In this document: positions 26,701 through 41,005 of the stretch, piece by piece
Position numbering within the stretch: position 1 is the first letter of the stretch
Layout of the letters: each line of letters starts with the position of its first letter
Assembly: GCA_018389105.1 (NCBI GenBank)
Contig: JACATO010000052.1
Coordinates: forward strand, 124,001-188,000
Length of the DNA stretch: 64,000 nt
Direction: 5' to 3'
Origin: Nautilus pompilius
Taxonomy: Eukaryota > Mollusca > Cephalopoda > Nautilida > Nautilidae
Made by a program: the position numbers and the translations under genes
The notes under the pieces: generated by a model
Databases searched by the model: none
Seen by the model: only the letters and a program-made list of their open reading frames with translations
What the model was told of the DNA's origin: nothing

Positions 26701-29700
26701 GAATTTAGTCTCTGTAGATTTCAAAATGTTTGAAATTGTTACACTTCCTGATCGTAAAAACATTGATATAAAATTCTGGTTACTGAAGCCACAGTTGACA
26801 TGCTTGGGATGTTACAATGCATATTGCACATACTGCTGCTATTTTTTTTTTTTTTGACAGAAAGTGGGGTCACATGATGCTACATTAGAGGACAGGATTT
26901 GGTTGGTGACAAGTTTGAAGTTATTTTCATTTCTACTTTGAATAATTTGTGAAGCTATAAAAAAATTTTTTTAAAAATAATTTTAATTAGAAGTTTTTTT
27001 AAAAAATATATTAAAAATTTTATGGAATCTACTGCTGCTTTGCATTTTCTTGTCAAATAAAAACTTCCTGTATTTTCTGAGTCAGGGGTGCAATAAAAGG
27101 GACTCTCATTAGTCATAATCTGCTGCATGGGTTCTGAAATTTACAATTTTTTTGAATGCCAGATAGCATCAACATGTCAAAATTCAATGACTGATTGCTG
27201 ACATTGCAGGATCTAAAACCCGCAGGATCTAACGCAACTATTTTATTCAAAGAAAATAACATATTGTGCCTGAAGTAAAAAAAAAAAAAAAAAAAAAAAG
27301 ATAAGATCATGGTAATTTTGCTTTTATAATTTCTGTCAAAATCTGATAAGCTGGTCATTTTCTGGAAATTTTTACTGAATTTATTCATTTTTACTTTATT
27401 GTATTTTCTTATTTTTTTAAAATTAGAATTATCTCTGTAGCACTTTAAAAAGAAATTATAATCCATTGACAAGGTTTTTAGTCAGGTTTTCACTTTTTCT
27501 TTATCTTCACTACACTAATATTAATTCAAGCAACAGCATTGACAGTAATTACTGTGGACTGAAGTTTCTTTTTCCACAGTTTTACATCTATATGTATTTT
27601 TGTTATGATGCTTGTTTCTTCACTTATTAGTTCATCATATAAATTTATATTTTGTTTATTTTTCTCTATCTAATACAGCTTGACAGTCCCTCACAGACTT
27701 CCAAAGGACCTAAAAGAAAGTTCAACAATAAAGCAGTAAAGCTGCTATGTTCAAATAAACAAAATGTTGGTGCACAAACTGATTTTTTTAAGACATTAAT
27801 CATAAAACTGACAAGTGTAACAAGTTTAAGTATCTGCATAATAGAATTCGAATAAAATACTGATTTAATCTCTCTCTTTGAAAGAGTAAAAATTATTTAA
27901 TTTAGAAAACTTCAAATATTAATTATATACATAGAAAATTTATCATTAAGAGTTTGATAAAAAATATATTTATAATTTTTATTGTTTCTTATGTTTTCTA
28001 TTTTTTAAAAATACTTTTACTTTTGGTTTTTGGTGAGTTTAATGATACATTTGAATTGTCAGTGGGATGAATTTAATAATGAGGAAATCAGTGAGGTGAT
28101 AGATTGCAACAGTACAGTATTTTGAACTGAAGCCCTGTTTTTATATGATGTGCTTTATTTTTTGTTTTTAATTATTCCATACTTAATGAAAGTTATAAAT
28201 CCTTCAGAGGTGTAATTTTTTAAATCTTGGCATTTGAGCTGTCTTATGTTTGAGAATATCCAATTTTCATAATTAAATGCTAGTTTGTTGAGATTCTTTT
28301 GGCTTCAACTTTTTCCCTGCTGAGGTTTTCGATGTCATTTCCATTAATGGATTCACTCCATTGACATGATTTGGAATTCCCCAGGAGCATTCACCAACAC
28401 TTAAACTAACAATATCTGGTGCTACTGACCAGCCATCTATCAAGTGTTATAAAAACTGTTAGATTGGTGATCTCTGACTTTGACAGGGAAATGGTTAATT
28501 GTAGCATCGCAAGCTCTAGGCATACAGATATCTTAAATGGTATGTAAATTCTTCCAATTTGTCAGATTTATGACTTAGTATATAGTCAGTTTTTTGTCAT
28601 GCCAAATAAAAATGCCCTCCTATCCTTCAAACCCAAAATATAATCCAAGTTGTTAAAGATTAGTAGGAACAGGCTCCTGAGCTGCAGCAGGTTTGGTCTG
28701 TTTTCTAAGTTAGTACAAGACAACTAGATCATTGTTTTCTACATAAATCACTTAGTAGCATCAGAATAGCTACAGGGGAGGAACTTCTATACCAACACAC
28801 TATTTTACAAAATTATCCAATTGAATGCCTATAATTATGCCAAAGATAAATGTAATAAATCTAGTATTTCCAATATAAATTTTTTATACAAATTCAATTT
28901 TTTTTTTTTTTTTGTTTTTTTTTTTTTTTTTTTTTTTACAGATTTAGTCCATTTTATAGAACAAAAGAAAAACATTGCCTTGTCGTCTGTGAGCTTTTCC
29001 CATAAGCTGAACCCAAAGAAAATTTTCTGCCGCTTTGATTTACAAGGAACATGCAATGATGAGCTATGCAAATGGTAAATGTTATCAAGATGCTAACTGC
29101 TTATGTTGTTTATAGAAGTGAGCTGATTGGTTCAGGCCTTCTCATTGCTCTTTGGAAAAGCCCTAACTAACTCCCTACCTCCAGTAAATGCACTAATTTC
29201 ATTTTTCCTGGTGACACAACATTCATTTAAATGCTTGACCTTTTCATTCATTTTCAGTAAACATTACAAAAACATTTACTTTCAGTTTTAGAATAAGTCC
29301 TCACTAAATACAAACAAAACATAAGATTTCTAGTTAAAATATTTATTTTGTATAAATTAGATTTTAATTGAGGAATAATTCTCATTACTGAGAGATGTAA
29401 ATGACTTGTTTAAATAAGTGATGATGATAATGACAGTATAGATTTGGTTTTTGTGATTTTTTTTTAAATGGCAAGAAAAATTGAAATTTATTTTTAAGAA
29501 GTTTCTGAAGATTATTTTTTTGTTAAAAGTTAAAAGCCATTACAATTTTAAAGCATCAGTAAGGAATAAAATGATTTAAATTTGCGAGTGTGTGTTTGTG
29601 TGCATAAAATGAACTATCTTCAGATAACATTCAAAACCAACATTCCTGAGAAAAACACTGGTATAGTGTAGTACTAGCTGTTGGATATCCTAATCTGATG

Positions 29701-32700
29701 GCTGAAAATTTTTTTAATGATGTATATAAAATTCTATTTTTTTTGTATATTAACTTTATTGCTATATACTGGGTGGACTAGAATTTTAATGAGTTTCAAA
29801 TCAGTTATAATAACCACATGAAATTTACATTAAAACTAGATATTACTCTATTCTATGAAAATTTTCTGATGCTGTACCAACAAGTTATAGAATGTGATTC
29901 AGTAATTATTTATTTAAAATGTTTTGCCCTTAGTAGTTTTCATTTTATTATTTAACTAAATATAGGCATTTAAGATGTTGAAACATTTTTAACTTGAATT
30001 TATTTTTCTGTGATGGATATGTACATGGAATTGCATCAAGGATTTGTGTAAGACATTTTCATGTTGGCTTCTCAGATCTTTGTATTACCAGAGACTACTG
30101 AAACAGCAAATGTCTTTAATATTATCATTGTTCCAGGCAACATACCAAACACTACATCCTTACACAGAAAGAACTTCTCCAGGATATAGTTTCATATTCT
30201 CCTGGCTTAGCTGGCATAAAAGAAAATGCATCTGGTGGTGATCCATCGAGCCAAATTGGTGAGTGAATAAATTTTAAAATTCAACTAAACATTTGTTTTG
30301 GAAAATAAAAAGTTTTAAAACTGAATTGACTTGTTTCTTTTCTAACTGCTTTTTTTTTTTTTTAATTTAATAAATTCAATCTGTTTTAATTTTCCAGAGC
30401 AGTATGTAGATAATGTGCTGAAACAAAATCAGGGACGAATGACCAGTGATGAACTTTGCTTATTGCTTGTCAGTCGTGTCAACGAACATGAAGATCATGG
30501 TAAGTATTATACAATGTTGTGGTTGAAATAATGTTCCTCTAGCCATCAGAGTATTTCCATTTGCTATTTTAACATATATTTATTAGTGCCCTCTCTCTGA
30601 CTATGAAAAACTTTAGTGAGATTGATGAAATAGCCTATTCAAGTTTTGGGAAAACTAATTTTGGTAGTGTGCTTGTGTTGCATTTCGAGAGAAAATATTT
30701 TTGTAAAGATTCAGATATTTAAAAAATAATAGCAATGTTTTCTTAAAGCTTTGAATTTAGTCTTAACTGAATGTTACTAGCTTTTGTTTTAACAGTAGAT
30801 TCTAATTAAATTATTAAAAAACATTTTATTTAATCCATTAATTTTGGAAGTGTTTCGGGAGAGAGTTAACAAAAATGGGATTTTTAGTAGGTTTTTGATG
30901 GACTAATTTGCTACTTAAAAATTTGAGATTTTTTTATGTTGCACAGATTTTGGTGCTGAATATGTTGAATACAAAAATACTGAACCTAATTTGCTGGATT
31001 CTGGAAACTGACGACAAAATTTTGTCTTAGTTTAATGCTACTGTGTAGTTGTTTATTGCCACATGTTATACATGGTCAGTTTTGATAAACTCTGAATGAA
31101 TTTTCTCTATATATTTTAACTACTTGTAGCCTCACCATTTACCACCACCTTTAGACCTAGAAGTTGGAAGCCTTCACAGGAAGAAAAATCAAGTGATACA
31201 CAAGTGTCTATATCTGATCACAACACCAATAAAAGTAAAGTGAGGTTCTTGAAGTTAGGTAAGTCATTTTATCTCAACGTGTTTTGGTTTAATTAATGAA
31301 CGCCTCATTTGTCCTTTAAATTGATTTGTTTTTGATTAGATCTAGATTTTATAAACAGTTCCTTGCAACAAACATTATTTAGTAGTGCTACAGCATTCCA
31401 TTATTATTCTTTCACTTTTGACTAAAAAATGCAGAGTATTGACATTTAAATCATAGACCTGTAACATGAATATGCTTCGTGCAAAGTCCCTTCTGTAAAT
31501 GCTCTGCAATGTTATTCAATACTTTCATTTATACAATAGATAATACATTTAGAAAGTTGCTGGTCCACATCACTTTCTCTGGCTATTTATTTTGCTTTTT
31601 CTTATTAAAGTGATTTTACTAGTGTGAACCACATGTATTACCCAGTTAAAATTTTTGCTATGTGATGCAATCCAAAAGTGAATCCTTCCTCCTAATGTTG
31701 TGGAGATCCTGATTGTTCATACCTCAGATTTCTCATTTAGCTGGTCAAAGACTGATACAGAAACATTGAGAAATGTGTCAGATGGAGAGAAACAACAGTG
31801 GCAAGAAGGTTGTGAAGTTTCCAGCCATCTGCAGTTGATAAACATGCTGGCATTTTTGCATTCTGTTGGGTTGGCCTGAAGAGTGATGATGCAAAGCCAT
31901 TGGATTTCTTCTGTGAGCTGGTACCAGAAGTTATCTTCCACTATCTGACTTAGGAGACTAACTGTTATGCCATACAGATCCTGGAAAAAGTTGACACCAC
32001 CTGGGAAGAGTTGAAAACTTTCTTGGTAGTGAAGATAATTATGAGTCACCATTCTGTCTTGTTCATTGAGAATATTTGAAGTGAGAACAACATCCTTAGT
32101 ATTGCAATGGTGTCAAAGGTAATGACACTAATGAGATTCATGAAACTACTACTACATCAAACCAATCAAGTGGGGCCTGAAAGTGTGGGCAAAAAATGAT
32201 GCTCATAATGGCTACATGCTGAACTTCAGCAGGTGTTAGATACAATTGTGAGGGGGGGCCTTTTTGAACACTTGCAGAAGTAAGAACACTTCTACTTTGG
32301 CAACTTCGGCTATTTTGAATTGTTGGAAAGGTTGGAGATGGGAAGGTTTCGTGTCTAGTTTGTTGATCACAAGAACAGCAGGGATTTGCCTGTTGACTTC
32401 AACAAGCACCAGCTACAACAAGGAGAGCAAGATCTAGTAGAAGGGTGATTCCTGGCCATTGAGTGGCATAATAAGCGGGTTGTCATGCTTCTAAATACCA
32501 ACTGCAACCCTTAGTCACCATCCAAAGGTGATTCAAAAATACTGCTACATCGTTTGAAATCCCCTGTTTGTGAAGCTCTATAAACAGTACGTGTGTGGGG
32601 TATATCTTGCAGATCAGCATAAGTTGTATCCTCTTGGAGGGTATGAAGTATTGGATGTACTTAGCATGGTTTGTGTTCAACACAGCTATTGCCAATACTT

Positions 32701-35700
32701 TTTTTTTTTACTGATCTCTGAATCTCCTCAAAGCTAGATGTTGATCAAAGTGAGGAGGAGCAAGTGCTGCACCCATAAAGACTTTAAGTTGGATGTTGAA
32801 GTGGTTTGATGCTCCAGGAAACAAAAGGTAACCAAGAGGCAGAGTGACAGCTGGATGGAGACCTGTGTGCTATGCTTCAAGAATAGTCAGCAGTGGAAAC
32901 CACTGCTGCTGCCAGCTTTGCACCTTTGTAAGCAGACTGGGATGTGTTTTACTGACCATGTGAATGGACAGTGACGGATTTCACTGTTGTTGACTTCCAG
33001 ACACATTTTCTTTTTCACTAGGATTACTGAACTGTGTTGTAGGCCATTTGTGCTAGTTGAGTCGTTTCATAACTTTTTTTTTTTTGTATCATTTAATCAA
33101 GTATGTGCATTTTAAGCAGCCTTATATATTGTCTGAACTTTTGTGCATGAAATATTGCATTTCCTGAATGGGAAAGTTAAAGCAACAAACCATAACTTCC
33201 ATTTTGCTCATTACATGATATCGTGTAACAACATAATTTTATCACTGTTTTCAGCTAAAATTGGGTATGGTAAAAAAGTATTGGTGGAGGTACTGAAATA
33301 TAGTTGTAACCATTATATTTCATAATCATTTGAGCAAACTATGAGCTGGCCGAGTAGGGTTTTTTGTACTTGTCATGAGTATCTCGACGACAAAACAGTT
33401 TTTGTTGCTTTAAACATGGTGCATGAAAAATGAGTCAGAAAGTACAAAAAAAAACATCAGGTTAAATTTATGTTGCTGTGACCGACAATTTGCTGCACTA
33501 AGTTTCTATGGCACTTTTTCACTAATAGTGTGTGAAATTATTGATCTTTCAAAGCTTGTAGAGCCAAGTCAATGCCTGTCATAATTTTGCCACCTGTTGT
33601 TATAGCATGTTAGTCTTTATTTTCTGCGACAAACTAACAGTTGTCATATTCTTTGTTAGTACTTGGTTGAGCCATCTTTTGAATCATACTAAGGTTCCTC
33701 CATATTCATGTAAAAGCTTTCTTAATTATATCTTATTGCTGGGATGTGAGCAAGTTGTTCTCAGTTCATGAGATCCAAGTGCTGCTTCATATTCATATTA
33801 GGCTTTGTGGTACCCAGGAAAGAAGTTGAATCTTTTGATTCTTTTTTTCAGGATGTGATATATAATGATATTCTCTTGATGAATATGGTCTCAAATCTCA
33901 TTATTCCTTCTTAGTACAATGTACAAGATGTTTTTTAAATGGCAATTCGCCCAAAAAAATTGAGTTGCTTTTCAACAAACCATTCGTCTTTCCAACAAGC
34001 CAGATTGCAGCCTATATCATGACACTGCCTTCTTGTTTGACCATAGGCTAAAGGCTTTGAATTTGAAGATCTTTTGTTAGGTCTTCTCTAAACTTGGGTA
34101 CAGCAACCTCCAAACGTGACTTGCTGCTAATACTTGAGGATCTTCCCAGACATTCTCTCACCAGACCTTTTTTGAAGTGTTTTATTGGACAAGTTGGCTT
34201 TCTTATATTCTGCACAGCTGTGTAGCTAAGTTGGTGGTTGATTTTTGTTGTTGTTTTTCTATGAGTGATATCAGCAAGAGTTTTGTAAGTACAGAATGGG
34301 CAACCAATGACACCTTGTTGACATGTCATTGTTGAAGGCCTTCTGGTTCCCTTTGTCACATCAGGATCATTTACTTTGGTGAACTTCACAATAATATTTT
34401 CAAAGATCCACAAGAAATGTCATGACTCTGGCCATACACTGAATGGCCTATAATACAGTCTCAGGTAAATGGAGAAATACTTAGTGGTTTATCTGTTTTC
34501 ATTATCATAAAAGTGCATTGGTTATCTGCCTACCTGAGTATCCATCATACATATGTATATAATCACACAAAAAATGTTTCATTTATAGGATTGACAATGT
34601 AAAATCATTGGGTAATGCTCAGGTTTTGTTTGCATTGGCTCAGATATTCTTTCTCTTTACAGAAAGTGAGCAACTATCATTTTTTCCGGAATGGGAAAAC
34701 ACAATAGATGAGCAGGATGTGCGCTATTTCACATCAAATATCCAGGACATGGAGTCTGCTGTTCTTGAAAGTCCCCACAATGAACAACTTTGGCTGAAAT
34801 TAGCATACAAGAAATTCAACAGTTTAAAAAGGTTATTAATTTTACATCAGTAATTTAATTGGAAATTTTATTTGTTTAATAACTCACGTAGTACAAAACT
34901 GCATGAGGATAAGTTCAGGGCAAAAGTAAAAAAAAAAAAAAAAGTTTGAATAATAATATATTATTTCAATTTATTTCAGAAAACAGTCAAGAAAAGTATT
35001 TACCTAGCATGCTTGCTCCAAAAATATTAATAAAAACCTTAAAATGAGTGTTGTTTTTTTTTTTGTTTTTTTTACCTAGCCTTACAATTTAAAATGTTAT
35101 AGTTTTTAATTTTGAAGATAAAAATGGTTGTTTTCTCACAATAGTAGTATGATGTATTATAAGATCAATGGAAAGAATCTTATGATTATGTAGCGTGAAA
35201 TGCATTTATATTTGTAAACAGACTGGGGTGGGTAAGATTTAAATACAGCCTTTGTTCACTTCCAGTTTTACTGTAGTCGTCATTCCGTGTTGAGAAAAAA
35301 AATTAAGGAGAAATTTTAATTAATTTGGATGGTCCCACCATGTGGCATAAATTTAAAGGAAGACAAAAAAAAATGAGGTAGGAAGCCAAAGATTATTGTG
35401 ACCTATGTTACGTATCAGACTCCATCTCTGACCCAGTAGTGTTCATGGCTTTAGCTAGCACTTCATTGGAGCTTCCTACTAAAACAGCAAAACTAACAGC
35501 AAGATTACTGAAGAAAAGTAGATCACATTATTGCAGAATCTAATGATGCAGGAAAAAAGATCTGTGAATTTACATTTTTTATAGTATGTTATTAACTGGG
35601 ACTTTATTTTCACTCTGAAAAGGATTGAATGCTTGTTGAATTATGATCTTTAATTGGTATCTTAGCTAAAGCTAAATTATATTGCAATTATTGCCATATC

Positions 35701-38700
35701 CAGAGCACCTACTTCAGCAGCTCCAGGCTGGAGGGCTGTCATTTAACTAAGAAACCTTTTAATATCAATAAATGGGTTGTTTGTGAGCAGAGAGGTTTGA
35801 ATTGATGGAGAGTTTAAATAAATTTTGTGCTATATTGAATGTAGAGGGATATATATATATATAACGCAAAAGTAACACAGCATTTGGTGTGCATTTTCTG
35901 AAACTGACAAATGCACAAAACTGCTGCAGATATCATAGTTTTATGAAGACATTTTCATTGCTGATTTAAACGGCAGTCAGTTAATGACATTGAAATGACA
36001 CAAGATTTAACTTGGCAAAAACATAGCTTTACCTTCAGTTATGGCCTGGGGATTAGTTATATTTTCTAACTAGACTTGATCTTGATTATGCTGGTTGGCA
36101 AAAAGCTGACTAAATTACTGCATTGACCTCAGTATGACAAAACCTTGCATGGTTCTTCATCAGCCATGGAACTTGAAGAAAGCCAGAATGATGTGGATGT
36201 GGTCAGTAGAAAAATGAAGATTTAGATACATTTTGGAATCCCCATCAAGCAAGTTTTGTATGTGCATCCAAGAGACCCAGATTTATATAAAAATGAAAAT
36301 TTAATAATAGAATATGTAAATAGTATTCAGAAAAGTGTTTTCTGGCTTGGAAAAAAAAACTGAGTATCCAAATGAATGGCCTTGCAAAATCTAGAATGAA
36401 AAGATGGTAACTTTATTATAGAAATGCAGTAAAAAAAAATAATGGCTGTGGTATGAAGAAATTTCATAGCATGGGTCTAGAAGTGCAACACCAGAACCAA
36501 TGTGGAACTGGTGCTACCTAAAAGAAGCAAAAGGACACTGAAGAAATAGAAGAGAGAAAAAAACAGGCCTTCCAAAGAAGATAGCAGAAAACTAATTCTC
36601 CCTTTTCTTTTTAGAAACTTACAGCTGAAATCTTGCAATAGAACAGAGAGAGAAATTGTGCATGTTACTTAAAAAACACTAGAAGCTGGTATCTTAAGCT
36701 GCCAATGAATTTTAAAAGGCGTAGAATCAACACTATGTGAAGATCTGGCTTGATGCAAAAAAAAAAAAATCAGATTTTGTAACTTCAGTGGGTTGGGTGT
36801 GCTAAGGAACTACAAATATGTCAAGACAAAAGCAAAAGAAAAAAAAAAGATGCTGTTTTCACTGACTGACTGTGTTCACAAGTAAAACAAGACTGAAAAA
36901 TGTTTTCAAAAGATTTTTCTGAAACTTGCCTGATGCTAAAAACAAAGAACACGTAAAAAAATTTTTGCAATTCTTTGTTTGTTTGTTTTACCTTTGCATA
37001 ATAAAGATGGATAAACTACACAGATTTTTTGTTTTAAAGTTGTATCAAAATTATGTAATTTAAGACCATTTTGTTTTCTGTATGTAATAATACTAAAAAA
37101 AACGTTTTAGTCATTGTAAAAACCTTTTAATGGTTGATGTACCTATATTTTTTTTTATATTGAATATTATAATATAGATGCGCTTGTTTCCTTATTTTTA
37201 ATCATTCATCCTGATTGTCCAGAATGTAAAATTTTGAATATCTTATTTGAAGGGGAATGTTAAGTAAAATATGTGGGAAGAGTATCCTGAGTTTGTGTAA
37301 TATTTAATAACATGTTGATTTTAGATTTCATAGAGATGAAATAAATTGTTTGTTTGCAAATTTTTAAAATTTCATTTAAATGCAGTTTTTAAATTTTGGA
37401 TGTGTAAAAATGATCAGCCTCAGAAAGTCTGTTATATTTTGTACATTTTTTCATTCTGTTTAACTAGTTTTTCGTTAATAAAAAGAAGCATTTGCATGCC
37501 TCCGAATCCTGCTGATGGTTTCATATGTATTATTTTTGCAGTGATGGTGAGACATGCCTTAATCATGCATTGAATGTGCTGGCCCGTGGCCTTGAAGCTA
37601 ACAAGGAGAGTACAGATCTCTGGCTACATTATTTGCAACTATACAAACGGCACAAAGACAGTCAAAAGGATCTGTACAACATGTGTCAGACAGGTTTACA
37701 GCATGCTCCCAGTTATGATATGTGGTGGCAGGTATGTAGATGAGAACCAATTGAAACCTTGTTTGCCATCTTATAGGTTTGTTCAAATATAACTCTCTTG
37801 AAGTTGTACCTAACACTATATATATGATTTTTTTTAAATATAGTTTTACTTATTTAATTGCTAAATAAAATATTAACTTCAACACGAAGCTATGCAAAAC
37901 AGCTTTTTCCTAGACTAAATCTGAACCTATATTTATATTTCAGTATTTGAGTGCTGCACCAAACTATACTGAAAAAAATGAGATCTGTGATAAGATCTTG
38001 GCATGGTTGGTTGGACAGCCCACCGCTGAACATCTTTCTCACCAGTTAACTGAGATTGTTTTGTACAAAGTTGCCTTCAGTGTGATAACAGGAAGATACA
38101 AGACTGGCTGCACTTTTTTACAGGTAAATGCTGCACTTTATCTAACAAAAAAAAATATATTTAAAGCAGCTTACATGAAAAACATTTTTGTTGATTGATA
38201 AATTATAAGAGAAGAAAGCTCAACGGTTCACTTTGTATCGTGCCAATCTTTAGCCAATTTTGATGTATTGATTATGTTGTTAGTAATTTCCTAACATTTT
38301 TTCTCTTGAAATTTGAAAATGTTAACATTATTTAATAGCCACAAAAGGACATTTTAACAGATTATTCTTTCCTTTTTTGGTCATTTTAGTTCAAAAGTAT
38401 TTCCTAAAATCCATTAGAGAAGAAAAACGGAGGCATTTTTAAGAATTGCTCTGAAATGTAATTTACTGGAAACTACAGCTGTTCTTCTGTTATTTGATAA
38501 CATTGCACAAGAATGTATAAATACTTTTTGAAATATAATTGAAGCTTAAATTACAAAAATAACTTATTAGATAAAACTAAACTCAAATATATAAAACATT
38601 GTTTAATGTTGTGAAGTTATAATGAAAGGTGATGAACCTCTGGTATGTAGACATTCCGTGTAGAAATTTGGATGAAAAACTAGGCAAGATATAAAATAAC

Positions 38701-40969
38701 ATGTGGTTCTGGGTATACTTCGAAGTTTGTATTGAGTGTCATTACATGGCTTTTGCACAAACAGTTAATAAAAGTTTTTCTAAAGCGGTTCAACAAAGAT
38801 GTTAAAAAGAAGGGTGGGGGTACAGGTTGTCTTAAAAAGAGCATATTGATTTATGACTTGATTTGTTTTCTCTCTCAGGATAGTATTTCAGTATTCTAGA
38901 TAGCCCACCAGTTTTTTTTTCTTTTTTTTACATCTCTGCAAACAAGTCTGCGGCTTATATCAAAGCACTTAGCACAGCTGATCAAAGAAAAATGAACAAG
39001 TTTGAGAGGAGCATTGTAGACCTGCTTTGTTTTGCTTTGTTCATAGCTCAGCAAGAGACGGTAGGATGTGATACAGCAGAATTCATCCACTTTATATCAT
39101 CGATGCTCAGCCAGTTGGTGGGCTGGCTCTCCTATGCAATAAGTCACTTGCCCGGTGGAGAAGAAAGTACATAATGAGAGTAATTTGTAGTTGAACAAGA
39201 TTTTACAGTTGATAGATTAAGCAGTAGGGTGGCACAGTGGTTCTTTGTTAGTTGGGATTATTCAATTAATTAAAAGATATGGCCTGTGGCCATGCACTAA
39301 ACAGCATAATATCTTCAGCTCCTGTACTTGGGAAGTTTTTTTTTTTTTTAACTGCACCAAAAATCTATATTTATGTATATATTTCATTTAAACCTGAAAA
39401 TGTTGTTTCATTGGAGCTAGCAATATTATTTTAGATCCCATAATGTTTGATACTAAAATAAAGTACATTATAATGTTTTTTTGTTTTGTCTTTTTCCAGA
39501 AGTTAGAAAGTTTGATCAAATTCTTCTTAAAAAAAGATAAAACTCACTTTTCACACTATAATTGCAGAATACAATTTTGCAAATTATTTTTGCATCTGTA
39601 TTATCTTTAGAAAAAAGTTGTTAATGAGAGATCTGTCATCCATCCATAGTCTATTTCTCCTTACCACTATCTCTCTCTCCTAAGGAAATTTGAAGGAAAG
39701 TGTTGTAATCTTATAAAAAGTATTGATAACCAAGTGTATTTCAGGGTTTATTTTGATTTTTATAGTAAACCAGGCAGCCAGGTGTGGGAGATCACTTTCG
39801 TGTTTTGTTGCCAGTTTTTTTGTACATGGATGAACATTAAGTTAATGTTCTTGTTGACTCAGTTATTTAAAAAAATTATCATTGGTATGTCTTTTGACAT
39901 ATGTTAATCCATGCAGAATAATATGAAAATATCTTGTTGATAAATGCTGTTACAAAATCCCAGCTGAATTTAATGTCTGGAGGCTAGAAGTTTTTGCTTT
40001 GTTTTTAATAAAAAAATATGCTTTTTTATTTTTTTTTTCTATGTAGCAGTTTGTGTTTTTTTTGGAAGATGGGAAAAAAGAAAGACATGCACTTTCAGTA
40101 TTATCCAGAGACTTCTCTTATAAATTGCAGTGTAATCAACTCTGACAGAAATTGATTTTTACCTCTATTTCCAAACCAATTTTTAAAAAGTCTGAAAAGA
40201 TTTTTAATGTATTGTTCTGAATGACAAATATAAAATTTTAATTTTACCAAATTAGACTCGGATGAATTTGTCTGTCGTGGCTACAGGATTCATAACATTA
40301 ACTTTTGTCAACTGCAAGAATGGAAATTCTCAACGATTTTCTGTGGTTTAATGAAAATCAGTTGTACTTTGATTTTTAGAGATTTTTTTTTAAACAAATA
40401 CTTGGATTCTGCCATTTTTTTAACTTTTTGTTCCTGGTTCTATGCTGATGGGTAATTGATCAATTTTTAGAATGGGATGATGCCAATTCGCCATAACTTC
40501 TACTGCTGACCATTTTGCCAGCGATGCGCGTACTTCTGTTGTATTGGTACTTAATTCTAATCTTGCCAATGTTAATCTATAAATTGGAGAAAACTAATGA
40601 AAATATTTCATATGTTGAAACAGTTGAGGAGACTTGCTGACCTATTAATTTAGTATGAGATTCTCTTAATGTTAAAACCAGGCAGTGACACCGCATGTGA
40701 TTTTTTTTTTTTTTTAAACCCCCTCAGCATCCACACATGTGATGTGTCACTCACTACCTGCTGTAAATGATTTTTATTCTGATTCATTGGACTGACATGC
40801 AGATATTTAAAAAAACAGGTCACATCTTAAGAAAATAGGTGTAACTTATGACCTTTTTTGGGGGGTAGGGGGTGGTGTGGTGTAATTGTTATGGCCTTTA
40901 GTTGATATGTTACATTAGAAGTAATCTTCCTCCTCCACAGTCGACCATCTCTGATGCAATTAATTTTAT

Positions 40970-41005
<36 letters not shown>

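Noticed and set aside
31717..32052. 111-codon minus-strand frame as a gene
   Set aside because: The opposite strand carries the decayed piggyBac transposase, which explains the sequence better.
38992..39174. Extra ZFC3H1 exon in intron 22
   Set aside because: Exons 22 and 23 already join in phase with continuous human alignment, and the frame lacks suitable splice sites.
39230..39290. tRNA-derived SINE
   Set aside because: Box A is present but no box B or tail is convincing, so only a low-confidence motif is listed.
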